Of a stretch of DNA of 64,000 nt, positions 13,697-24,348 are shown piece by piece. Origin of the DNA: Cercis canadensis (lineage: Eukaryota; Streptophyta; Magnoliopsida; Fabales; Fabaceae); the NCBI GenBank assembly GCA_003255065.1, contig QAOA01007060.1, positions 6,070 through 70,069 on the forward strand, written 5' to 3'. A program made the translations under genes and the position numbers. Below the pieces are notes generated by a model. It made no database searches and was not told the DNA's origin. It saw only the letters and a program-made list of their open reading frames with translations. Position 1 is the stretch's first letter. Every line of letters starts with the position of its first letter.

Positions 13697-14650
13697 TCAG
13701 AGGTGGTGGCCATAACCGTTTGTGGTTTGATTCATCACATTTTTGAGTGCCGAAGTGAATGAGAGATTGGTGGTGCTATAACCCCCATCCACTACCAAGT
13801 TCACTCCACTCACAAACTTGGACTCGTCGCTGCTCAAATAAACCGCTGCCTCTGCTATGTCCTCCACCTCTGTAAGTCCACCTTTTAATACTGAGGTTGC
13901 ACTTAGCATTCCCTCTATCACGTTCTTGTCTATTTTCAACGCATTGTTCAGCAGTGGAGTGGTAATGGCCGCCGGAGAGATGCAATTCACTCTAATCCCA
14001 TGCTGCCCTAGCTCCACGCACAAGTTCTTCATAAGGCCCACCACTGCGTGCTTTGACATGGTGTAAGCATGTGGAGACTCCCCAGCAATCACAGAAGCAA
14101 CACTTGCAGTGAAAAGAATAACCCCTTTCTTTTTTGGGATCATAACCCTGGCAGCATGCTTGGCACCCAAGAAAGCTCCGTAAACGTTAACTTCAAAAAC
14201 CTTTTTGAAATTCTCGTTATCACAGCCCAGTGTTGTGGGATCTACTGCTCCGGTGATGCCTGCGTTGTTGTACATGATATCAAGCTTCCCGAACTTGGAC
14301 ACTGCCATGTCAACGACATTTTTGACGTCTGAATCACATGTGACATCACAGTGAGCGTAAAAAACGGTGTCGTTTGGACCAAGAGCCTTGCAAAGTGACT
14401 GGCCAAGGTCATCTTGAACATCAGCAACAATAACCTTGGCACCATGCTGAACAAATAGTTTACCAGTAGCCGCACCAATGCCGCTAGCGCCTCCGGTGAT
14501 TATTGCCACTTTACCTTCTAGCCTGCAACATATAATAACGAGAGTTTTCTTATTATAACTATATATATAAGATTCATAAAGATGGGGAAACATATGGATG
14601 AACAAAAGAGATGATAGCTCCTCAAACTACCTTTGGCTAATTGGAGCCAT
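13697..14650 (-). CDS. Short-chain dehydrogenase/reductase, tropinone reductase-like (SDR-1)
   Basis: Two exons on the minus strand: 14650-14631 (MAPISQ plus part of R) and 14522-13697, giving 281 residues. The cofactor motif TGGASGIG is at residues 16-23. An acidic residue after strand 2 (VADVQDD) favours NAD(H). NNAG is at about 92-95, and the catalytic triad is S147, Y160, K164 (YTMSK). The family (SDR110C: tropinone reductase-like, xanthoxin dehydrogenase ABA2-like, TASSELSEED2-like) oxidises or reduces alcohols and ketones of specialised metabolites or hormones; the substrate cannot be told. It is the most divergent SDR in the cluster, with an unusual C-terminus ending TTNGYGHHL. The short first exon matches the two paralogues, which supports this start over the longer intron-derived frame. 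Confidence 0.9.
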
Positions 14651-15547
14651 GGAGAAGGATTTGCTCTTCTATTATTACACTAATAAAACAACTAGTTCTT
14701 GACGAAAACTTAATTGAAACTTAAAGAACGGTTCCGACTTTGCAAGAACTCTTATAAGGAGAGAAATTTGCGATTAAGGTTGAAAAATAAAGTACTAGAG
14801 AAATGAATGCACAAGAATGGCGTTCAACTACCACAAACCAATGGGGGTCCAGCTCCTAATTAATGGTTGCAGTCAAGTCAACTTACTGCTGAAGCTTTAG
14901 CGACCAACAACCATGTGTGGAAACTGTGAAATGAAGAAGCACTGCCATGACGAAGAAACATGGAAAAGTGTTCCTGATCATCTGACAAGATTTCAATAAT
15001 TGGGAATGTGTTCCCTTTTTTTTTTTATTTTAAATATGAATATCAAAATAAAAAATATTTATAGAGTAAATTGGCATGATTTAGTTAATATATATATATA
15101 TATAGATACGAAATAAAATTAAATTAGGAGGACTACAATAATACTTTAATTAACCCATAGTAAAGATAACTGCAATAAAGAAATTAATATTTTGATTGAA
15201 ATAAACTAAATACTAGATCATTCTTTGGATTGGGTCAAGTTAAGTGAAAGTTCCAACCGTGGGCTAACATTTACCTTTTTTTTTCGAATACACCAAGTAA
15301 GTTTCTTTTTAAGATCACTTGATAATAAATTTAGTTTCAAAAGCTAGTTAGGCCATTAAATTAAGAAAAAAAATTCTTAAATATAATATAAGCAATATAT
15401 TTATAAGGTAATTAATAATTATATAATGAAAACGTTGAAATTTCAGCTTTCGTATAAAAAAAATATTCACCTTCTCAAAGCCCATATTTATTGGGATCAC
15501 CTCTTTGGTCACATTACAACTTTTACCTGATAGACTTTTTTGTGTTA

Positions 15548-15855
15548 ATAGAACCAAAATGTCTTGCAAAGGAGCTGCGCTGGTCCCACTCTATTATTTC
15601 AAAATCTCATCAACAACTCTAACTAGGACAGTTTCCTTATTTAGGGTCTTCAGTGTGCTAATTAAATAACTTGGGTAAGAAACCACATTTTAAAGCATAA
15701 TATAGAACCAAAATGTCTTGCAAAGGAGCTGCGCTGGTCCCACTCTATAATTTCAAAATCTCATCAACAACTCTAACTAGGACAGTTTCCTTATTTAGGG
15801 TCTTCAGTGTGCTAATTAAATAACTTGGGTATGAAACCGTATTTTAAAGCATAAT
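15548..15855. repeat. 154-bp tandem duplication
   Basis: Two head-to-tail copies, 15548-15701 and 15702-15855, differ at only a few bases (for example CTATTATTTC versus CTATAATTTC). Unlike the three N-flanked duplications, no gap character lies between them, so this may be a real recent tandem duplication. It falls between SDR-1 and SDR-2 and codes for nothing recognisable. Confidence 0.85.
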
Positions 15856-17180
15856 ATTAATTTGAGCAACCTAGCTAGCTGGTAGTTTTGTCGGTGGATT
15901 TATCATTAAAGGTATACAGGAAAGAAATCTTGCATAACTGCAATTATATGACATGTAATCCAACAGTACTGAGGATACTTTAAGCTTCGACGATTTATTA
16001 TTATATTATCTCTGTTGACGTCGAAAAATCCGTCGATACGACCAAAGTGTGAAAAATGCTAATGTCCCATAAATTTGCACCGAATTTATATTGAACCAAT
16101 TAATTGAAGAAATTGCATGAATCCACCTTGATCTTTAGACCAATTGTAATATCTCCTCTAAACTAAGAAAAATTGCAATGTCTACCCTAATTTATTAAGA
16201 TTTTGGGTCATTTTAACTTTGCCCAAATTACTTGTTAATTTCATTAGCTACTCATATGCAATCACCTAGACACTTACATGTTAAATTAACAATTAATTTT
16301 ACGCAACATTTTAAAATTGCTAAAACCACAATAGATTACGGAGAAATATCATGTATGGGCTATGCAATTACCCCTAATTAATTTGACTGTTCTTTGTAAT
16401 GATGCTAATCAAATTTTGAAATTCAAGTGATATTAGATATACTTGGCGCATCATTCGGTGAGTAGGTTGATTGAAAAGTTATTAAGTGGAAATAGCATTA
16501 CTCAAGAAGGAAAAAATCACAGCGACGACTAAAAAAGTTTTTGTACAATGACTGTAAATTAGAGAGATTAACGACGACTACCATTTCTGGATCTATAATG
16601 TTAGATAACTTGCTGAATTATTATCCGATACATAATACAGTTGTGAATTGTTTTGAAATGTGATTTGTGTATTATCATTCTTTACTTGGTTTGGGCGAAA
16701 TTAAGGGCTCCACTCTACCATATCTCACTGACCAGGGAGCAAGTGTACTAGGATAATAATGGCATTTCACCATCGTATGATGGCTATAGTTGGTCAACCT
16801 CAGTAATGAAGTCTGAAGCCAGAGGGCAAGCAGGGGTGCACTCCACTTGGCTAGCACAATGAGGCCAATTTGTGAGCTGCCTCACTCAATCCTAACCCCG
16901 AGGTAGATGAAAAAATCATTGTGATAAACTTTATCAAAGCCCTAGGGAATATATATTTCACGAATTTATCACTGCTTTGAGCATTCTTTTGAAGAGTTCT
17001 TTTACTACTTCCATCTTCGGTAATAAGCCATGTAAAGGATATCAAGATTACCAAGATAAAAACTGTTTAAATTTGGATATAAAAGATCTGCAGCCATAGC
17101 AGCTGCAATAAAATATTACAATGAAGGAAGAATCTGAGATGCACTATCGGCACTATAGAAGAGATAGTGTAAAAATGTAA
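15856..17180. other. Intergenic region between SDR-1 and SDR-2
   Basis: No gene recognised. Around 16500-16590 there are GCGACGACT and ACGACGACTAC motifs next to an ACTCAAGAAGGAAAAAATCA stretch. These faintly resemble subterminal repeats of CACTA elements, but no pair of CACTA ends was found. The last few hundred bases are probably the SDR-2 3' UTR. Confidence 0.35.
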
Positions 17181-18584
17181 TCAAGACTGGTCTGGGTACT
17201 GAAACATGTGGAAGGAGGGATTAACAATGCTGAAACCCCCATCAATGAGCAGATTGTGGCCGCTCACATACTTTGACTCATCACTAGCAAAATAAAGTGC
17301 GGCATTTGCCACATCATCTGCCTTGAGAGTCACACCCTTAAGATTAGCAAGAGAGTTCATCACATTCTCAAGCTCCTCATCATTAACCCCAACAAATTTG
17401 GTAGCCAACGGGGTGGCGAGTGCATAGGGTGACAAGCAATTCACCCTGATCCCAAACTGACCAAGCTCAACAGCTGCATTTTTAGTGAGCCCAACCACGG
17501 CATGCTTAGCACAACAATAGGCATGTGAGGCAGCACCTCCCACGTATGAGCTTATACTCGCCGTTGAGATTATGCTGCCGCTACGTGCCGGAATCATGGC
17601 CTGCGCCGCGTGTTTGATTCCGAGAAATACACCCGTGAGATTCACGCTCAGCACACGCTCGAAATCGGCCTTCTCATTGTCAATGATTCGGGGCTTGCTG
17701 GGATCAATTATGCCAGCATTGTTGAACATTATGTCTAGTTTACCGAATTTTTTCACGGCACTGTCCACAGCATTTTTTACTTGGGCCTCATCGGTAACAT
17801 CGCAATGCACGTATAAGCACATTGATGGGCCTATGGACTGGGCCAAATCTTGGCCCAGTTCATCTTGGATGTCTGCGATCACCACGTGGGCTCCGTGCTG
17901 GGTGAACACTTCAACTGTGCGTTTCCCGATGCCACTCGCTCCTCCGGTTATTAGCGCCACCTTTCCTCTTAGCCTGCACCGTTGAAAAGATTCATTGCAG
18001 GTGAATCACCCTTTTTCCCTACATTTTTTTTTTTCTTTTGGGTTTTGAATCTTTGTTATAAAGTAATCAAATTTGAAATTATGTTAGTTTAAAAAATGCT
18101 GGCTAATCCTTCTTTTACAAATTTTGGCAAGATTTCACCTAAATTTTCAGACTTGCAAATTAAAGCAAGATTTCAACAATATTGACAAACTGTAACAAAG
18201 AATAAAAGGCTTATCTCATCTGCTCAGTAGTTCATCGAACTTTTCACTTGTATGAGTTATTGAACAAATTAAAATATGTATTCTGTTATTGCTAATACTA
18301 ATACATGAGAGGTACAACCATACAAGGGACATGTTAATTATAGTTACTTGGATAGCAATCCTTGAAGAAACCAGCACCTTTTCCTTTTAGTTAAAGAGTA
18401 AAAATAACTTAATTACATGCTGTGATGAAAAAAAAAAAAACCACTTCGAAGAAAGACAAAGAAAAATTAGAAGATATATCATACCCTACACGATTATGAA
18501 GATCAAGTAACTCATAAACTAAATCATGCCTGTGTTACTCAGTACTGACCTGGGGAATGCAGAGAGCGAAGAAGTGCCAGCCAT
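17181..18584 (-). CDS. Short-chain dehydrogenase, secoisolariciresinol dehydrogenase-like (SDR-2)
   Basis: Two exons on the minus strand: 18584-18550 (MAGTSSLSAFP plus part of R) and 17973-17181, giving 275 residues. It has the TGGASGIG cofactor motif, IADIQDE (NAD-type acidic residue), NNAG, and catalytic S151, Y164, K168 (YCCAK). Blocks such as KADFERVLSVN, IKHAAQAMIPARSGSIIS and VELGQFGIRVNCLSP are typical of plant secoisolariciresinol dehydrogenase-like SDRs, whose characterised members make matairesinol in lignan synthesis. Many members have other substrates, so lignan activity is only a possibility. SDR-3 is a close paralogue with the same intron position. The amidohydrolase ILL-a is divergent from it, about 2.2 kb away. 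Confidence 0.92.
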
Positions 18585-19226
18585 TGCTCAGAGAGAGGAG
18601 AAAGGGAAGGGGACGAGGAACAACTGAACAAGTCTATCGGTAAAGTACTCTCTTGGGAAATGAATGAGAAACAAATTTAATAATATTTTTTTGTCTTTGA
18701 TGTGATAACCTTAATAATACTTAAATAAACAATTCAATAATTCAGTGGAGTTTGTCTGTGGAGGCATTCAAATATTTTTTGTTAGCAATGTTGTCGTTGT
18801 TGACTCGTTGCTTCATGAAAACGTCGCCATTGAATTATCAGTCACAACTTACAAGTTATAATAACAATTGGTAATACGACAAAGCTGGATCCGGCATGGG
18901 CACTAAGAAAAATGAACTTGGAATCAGGCGCGGTAGTAGGTATTATTTGCTACTATATATAAATCATATCAAATTAAGTTAAACATAAATTTAATAAATA
19001 TTTAAGAGAGAATTAATCAAATTCGGTGCGGCAGTGATATAATCTTAAGTACAATTAGATGCCCTCTGATTAAAATATCAAATTTCTTGGCAAGACAGGA
19101 TTATGTCGATAGAATCGATAAGCCAGTAACATATATATGGTGGAGCCAAATGTTGCTTATAAGTGTTGAAGCAACAAATATATGTAGTTTTTTTTTGGGT
19201 ACAAACTACAAAGTCCCTATATATAT

Positions 19227-19413
19227 TTTTTTGATTTATACTCAGCGTTATTCTCACACCTTTTGGATATAAGACTAATCATTGTTCATGACAGAAGTAG
19301 TACCCGGTAAATCCCTCTCAACAAGTGCAACTTCAAGAATTTAAACTCAGGACTTTTAATCCTATAACGCCTTGGGACTCATCTTGCTTCCACTAAGTTA
19401 ACACTTGTTAATA
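19227..19413 (-). mobile_element. SINE-like retroposon with target-site duplication
   Basis: On the minus strand a ~187-bp unit carries A-box-like TTAGTGGAAGC and B-box-like GAGTTTAAATTC sequences and ends in a short A run (T run at 19227-19232 on the plus strand). It is flanked by imperfect direct repeats: AAAGTCCCTATATATAT at 19210-19226 and CAAAAGCCCTATATATAT at 19414-19431. Poly-A tail next to a ~17-bp duplication is the hallmark of LINE-driven retroposition. Family name unknown. Confidence 0.7.
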
Positions 19414-20249
19414 CAAAAGCCCTATATATATACTATGTGACTAAAACTCTAAAACTATATCAATAAGCAAATTTTATTCTCTTTTATTCTATAGTATAAT
19501 CATTAACAAAAAAAAAAAAAAAAAGTCTAGAATATAAGTGACTTACCAATCTTGGGCTTCTAAAGTTGGTAATATTATCACATAAAAAAAAGATGGTAAT
19601 ATTATTGGTGAGTTAATAAATCTTTACTAAGTTTTATTCATTTTTTTTAAAAAAAAATGAATCAGATCAATTATTTATTCAAAAGGCTTAATTCAACTTT
19701 GGTGTTCTTAGTTTTGTAAATGCTCAATTTTTGTCTCCTAATGTCAATTCTGCGAATTTAATTCCTTGGTTGTTCCAATTACTTTAATTAAGTATTACCA
19801 TTAGCCTGTCATCCAAATATGGTGCCATGGCTAAAAACTTTCTTTTATAGTACAATTTATCATTTTTGAATTTTAGTATTAAACTTATACAAATGATATA
19901 GAAAGACACACCAAATCAACTATAATATGGTTTAATCAAAAGCATGTGCTCCTATTTAGTAACTTCAGGAATTTATCTTCAATCACTACTCTTTAATTTG
20001 TCAAGATTTTGTTAGGATTCAAAAAGTTAAACAACAAAGTAATTCACTTCAATAAAAAGAAAAAAGAAAAACAATAATGGTAACCAATTATTTATTCAAG
20101 ATGGTTAATTATGAAACCAAATCATATATATCCTGACAATGAATATGAAATTTTTCTTTTTTGCTAGATATTATTTTCTTATCTCATTCCTAAGAAAATA
20201 ATATAAGATTACGGATCAATATTTACTGTATAAATAGCTTTCACAAACA

Positions 20250-20443
20250 TGTTTGAATTTTTGATTCTCCCCTTCTTTTGTTAGCTCTGTAGTATACTTT
20301 GATGCTATGGGGAGAATGTTACCTAGACTAGTTAGCTCTCGTTGTTTTGAAGAACATTCTGCGTGACTGACTGTATTGTCTTTCAGTTTTTCTGTTGGTA
20401 AGCTACTTGTGCTTTAAAATGAATTCCAGTTTAAACAAAAAAA
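20250..20443 (+). mobile_element. 5'-truncated LINE-like tail with target-site duplication
   Basis: A 194-bp insertion ends in a poly-A run at about 20437-20446. It is flanked by an 18-bp direct repeat with one mismatch: AAATAGCTTTCACAAACA at 20232-20249 and AAATAGCTTTCGCAAACA at 20444-20461. The insert is T-rich like a plant LINE 3' end and encodes nothing. A SINE is less likely because no A or B box is apparent. Confidence 0.7.
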
Positions 20444-20767
20444 AAATAGCTTTCGCAAACACAAAGTATAGAAACCAAACTGTAGTCTTTCTTTCTCCTG
20501 CTAATAAAACAGTTGATTATATATTTATATGCGTACGTTTGCACCAGGTTTGAATAATGAGAACTTTTTGTCTCACCTGTGTAGACTCCCAAATGTTATT
20601 TTCTGTGGGTTCATATTGAATCTGCAGATAAAATTTTCTTTTGTAGTCATAGTTAAATTTGCATCGCACTGATTTAACTGGACTGGGCTCACAAACAACG
20701 CCGAGAAAATGAGTGTGCAAGAGCACTGTTAATATTTATCACTACTCCGAATCTGATTTGATTTCTA

Positions 20768-22425
20768 ATGGAAGAGTTACGCTTCACCGTGATATTGTTG
20801 ACGTGGACGTTGCTCTGGTCAACTCTAACGAATCCGATTCCGATAACGAGGGCTGTGAAGGAAACTCAGGGATCGGAGTTGAGTGAGCTGAGTCGGGAGC
20901 TGTTAGAGTCGGCGAAGGAGCCGAGCTTTTTCGATTGGTTGAGACGGGTTCGGAGGAGAATCCATGAAAACCCGGAAGTGGCCTTTGAGGAGTTTGAGAC
21001 GAGTCAACTCATTAGATCGGAGCTGGACGCACTAGGAGTTGAGTACTCGTGGCCCGTTGCAAAGACTGGCCTCGTCGCTTCCATTGGCTCCGGCGCACAG
21101 GCACAGCCGTGGTTCGCTCTTAGGGCAGACATGGACGCCCTCCCCATTCAGGTTTAATTAATTCTCTTTAAATACGACTTATATAACAATAATAATATTA
21201 GTTAATATCAAGGTATTTTATTTTCAGGAATTGGTAGAATGGGAGCACAAGAGCAAGAATGATGGGAAAATGCATGCTTGCGGCCATGATGCTCATGTAA
21301 CAATGCTGCTTGGAGCTGCTAAGTTACTTCAAGGCCGACGCCAGAAATTAGAGGTGAATAATTTTCAAGGCTGAGAAAGAAAGAAGAATAATTTATTAAT
21401 TAAGCTAAACCTTTTTTGGTGATTGAATTGAAGGGCACAGTTAAACTTGTGTTCCAACCAGCAGAAGAGGGAAAAGGTGGGGCATACCATATATTACAAG
21501 AGGGTGGTCTTGATAACGTGCAAGGTATTTTGGGGTTGCATGTTTGGCCTGATATAGCAACTGGGACAATTGAATCGCGAGCAGGTCCCATTCTAGCTGG
21601 CTCTGGGAGATTTTTAGTTTCAGTTCAAGGGAAAGGTGGACACGCCGCGATGCCCCATTCAAGTAACGATCCAATTCTAGCAGCATCCTTGGCTATACTT
21701 TCTCTCCAACAAATTATTTCACGAGAAACAGACCCTTTAGAATCCAGGGTAATTCATCTCTAAGCTCTTCATTTCAATGCTCTCTAATTCATTTCCTCCT
21801 TCCTTCAATTCTGTAATATTAATTACAGGTCGTTACGGTTGGGTTTGTTGAAGGTGGCCAAGCACAAAACGTAATTCCAGAGGTGGTCAGATTTGGAGGT
21901 ACTTTCCGGAGCTTCACTTCAGAAGGGCTATCCTACCTTAAGCAGAGAATTAGAGAGGTAAGCATCATTTAGGGCTTGGGATTCAAAATCAAATTACTAA
22001 AGATCTAGAGAATGGGTTGAGTTTTGTAATTGATTATATTATATTTGTAGGTGATTGAGATGCAAGCAGTAGTGCATCGATGCTCTGCCACAGTGGACTA
22101 CGTGGAGGAGACAATGAGGCCCTATCCCCCAACCATCAATGACCCTGCACTATATGAACAGGCAAAGAGAGTGGGGCAATCTCTGCTGGGCAAATCCAAT
22201 GTCCATTTTGCTCCATCCACCATGGCATCAGAAGACTTCAGCTTCTACTCCCAAAAGATGGCGGCATCGTTTTTCTTAATTGGTATATACAATGAGACGC
22301 TCAAGTCAGGGGCACGTCTCCACTCTCCTCACTTTGTTATTGATGAGGAGGTGCTTCCAATTGGAGCAGCTTTCCATGCTGCTGTTGCAATCTCTTACTT
22401 GGATGCTCATCAAAAATTAATTTAA
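20768..22425 (+). CDS. ILR1-like amidohydrolase, peptidase M20D family (ILL-a)
   Basis: Five exons: 20768-21151, 21228-21353, 21434-21748, 21829-21957, 22051-22425; all introns are phase 0, giving 442 residues. The N-terminus ([19 protein letters not shown]) looks like a signal peptide. Metal ligands fit the ILL2 pattern: C146 and H148 in HACGHDAH, E182 in QPAEEG, H206 in GLHV, and a C-terminal His in LHSPHF. The satellite-domain motif GGHAAMPH is present. The family hydrolyses amino-acid conjugates of IAA, jasmonate or related acids, usually in the ER. The C-terminus is ...QKLI, not the KDEL-type signal of several Arabidopsis members, so it may be secreted or vacuolar (inference). It ends only ~200 bp from the 3' end of convergent SDR-3. 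Confidence 0.95.
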
Positions 22426-22623
22426 TGTCTTTCTTTCTACTCATTTTTCAACACTTTTTGTCTGATAAATTCTTTAGCTTTGGCAAAAAGTGAGATGGAT
22501 TAGAATCATATTATTGCTATTAATTGAATACCCATACATGTGAATATTCACTCTTATTCTTAAACGAAGCGGGAATTGGGTGCACGCATGTTCATGAATG
22601 AAAAGGGATGATAGTGCAGAAAA

Positions 22624-24299
22624 TCAAGGGTCTGGGTACTGAAACATGAAATGGGAGGAATTAACAATAGTGTAACCCCCATCTATTTGCAGATTGTGGC
22701 CGCTCACATACCTTGACTCATCACTGCCCAAATAAAGTGCAGCATTGGCCACATCGTCTGTTTTAAGGATCACACCCTTGAGATTAGCAACCGAGCTCGC
22801 AGCGTTCTCAAGCTGCTCATCAGTAATCCCGACAAACTTTGTGGACAAGGGGGTGGCAACTGCGAAGGGTGACAAGCAATTCACCCTGATCCCAAACTGA
22901 CCAAGCTCAACGGCTACATTTTTAGTGAGACCAACCACAGCATGCTTAGAACAACAATAGGCATGTGAAGCAGCACCACCGAGGGATGAGGCAATGCTCG
23001 TCGTCGAGATTATGCTACCGCTACGTGCCGGAATCATGGCCTGCGCCGCGTGCTTGATGCCGACGAAGACGCCGGTGACATTGACGCTGAGAACGCGCTC
23101 GAAATCGGCCTTGTCATTGTCCATGATTCGGGGCTTGAATTGATCAGCTATTCCTGCGTTGTTGAACATGATATCTAGCTTCCCATAGGTTTTGACCGCT
23201 GTGTCCACCGCATTTTTCATTTGGGCCTCATCGGTCACATCACAGTGGACGTATATACAGTTGGATGGGCCTATAGACTGGGCCACTAAATGGCCCAATT
23301 CATCTTGAATGTCCACGATCACCACTTGGGCTCCATGTTGAGCAAACACCTCAGCTGTATGTTTGCCGATGCCACTGGCTCCTCCGGTTATCAATGCCAC
23401 CTTCCCTTCTAGCCTGCTCAGAAAACAAGATGGGAAATAATATTTACAATACTCTTTTTTCTTTTTTTCCCTCCTTTTATATTAACTTTAAGCAGTTGAC
23501 CAAACTATAACCAGGACGGATCCATGAACAAGCGTGTACTCACTCACCCAAAAAATTTCTTGATGGTATTAATTTTTTTTTAATTGCCCCATAATAATTA
23601 TTAATAACTAAAAAAATAAAAAATAAAAAGACAGCTTATTATCTTTTCAATTTAATCAAGAAAATACTAAAAAACACATGTATGAATAATCAAAATAATT
23701 TTTTTTAAGGAAACAATCACAATGATTTTAAATGTGACAATGATTAATAAATATTTTAAAATAAATTATCATAAAAATAACATTTTTTCTTAAAACAAAA
23801 TACATTATTAGATTCATCATGAAATATCATATCAATATTTAAATAATTAAGTTAACATTCAAAAAATTTAATTGTACATATATATTACCCCATTGACAAA
23901 AGTTTTTGGATCCGTCATTGCCTATAACGAGATCAACAAAACAAGTAAGGTACACAAATACAAGTTCAACTTAAGTTGAGTACTTTCAAGGTCAGTTCTT
24001 TTGTGTCAAGTGACAAATTTTTTTTTTTTCATAAATTATTCACTTCTGTGTTGTCTGTTTGTCGTTAATTAGACTGTTACAAATTTGAAGTCAAGGTTAA
24101 TTAGAAATTGACAGATAACAGAGAGAGTAAAATGAACTGATATTCTATGTAAACGGCAAGAGAATTTCCACTTTTGCAAAAGTAGAAAAAAATATCCTAC
24201 TCGACTGAGCATCAAATAACGAATCTAAAATCAAAATCAAAGCAATATGTTAGTTACTGACCTTCTTGTGAATGAAGAGAGTGATGGTGTAGTTGCCAT
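22624..24299 (-). CDS. Short-chain dehydrogenase, secoisolariciresinol dehydrogenase-like (SDR-3)
   Basis: Two exons on the minus strand: 24299-24262 (MATTPSLSSFTR plus part of R) and 23413-22624, giving 275 residues, the same length as SDR-2. It has TGGASGIG, IVDIQDE, NNAG and catalytic S152, Y165, K169 (YCCSK). It matches SDR-2 over nearly the whole length and shares the intron position, so the two are tandem duplicates. Differences include a VDIQDE versus ADIQDE cofactor loop and QFKPRIMD versus PSKPRIID after NNAG, near the substrate pocket, which could alter specificity. A long GA/CT microsatellite lies in its probable 5' leader. It is tail-to-tail with ILL-a and divergent from ILL-b. 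Confidence 0.93.
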
Positions 24300-24304
24300 T
24301 GCTT

Positions 24305-24305
<1 letters not shown>

Positions 24306-24344
<39 letters not shown>
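24306..24344. repeat. (GA)n microsatellite just upstream of SDR-3
   Basis: About 19 AG units end seven bases before the SDR-3 start codon, reading as (CT)n in its mRNA sense. CT-rich tracts in plant 5' leaders are frequent; the position so close to the ATG is notable. Length is likely to vary between alleles. Confidence 0.9.

Positions 24345-24348
<4 letters not shown>

Larger units (their letters stand above)
18585..20767. other. Divergent intergenic region between SDR-2 and ILL-a
   Basis: This 2.2-kb stretch should hold the promoters of SDR-2 (minus) and ILL-a (plus). It contains two retroposed insertions, a SINE-like element and a LINE-like 3' end, plus an A18 run near 19508. No other gene was recognised. 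Confidence 0.5.

Noticed and set aside
16490..16590. CACTA transposon terminus
   Set aside because: GCGACGACT motifs are present, but the CACTA end is degenerate and no matching opposite end or 3-bp duplication was found.
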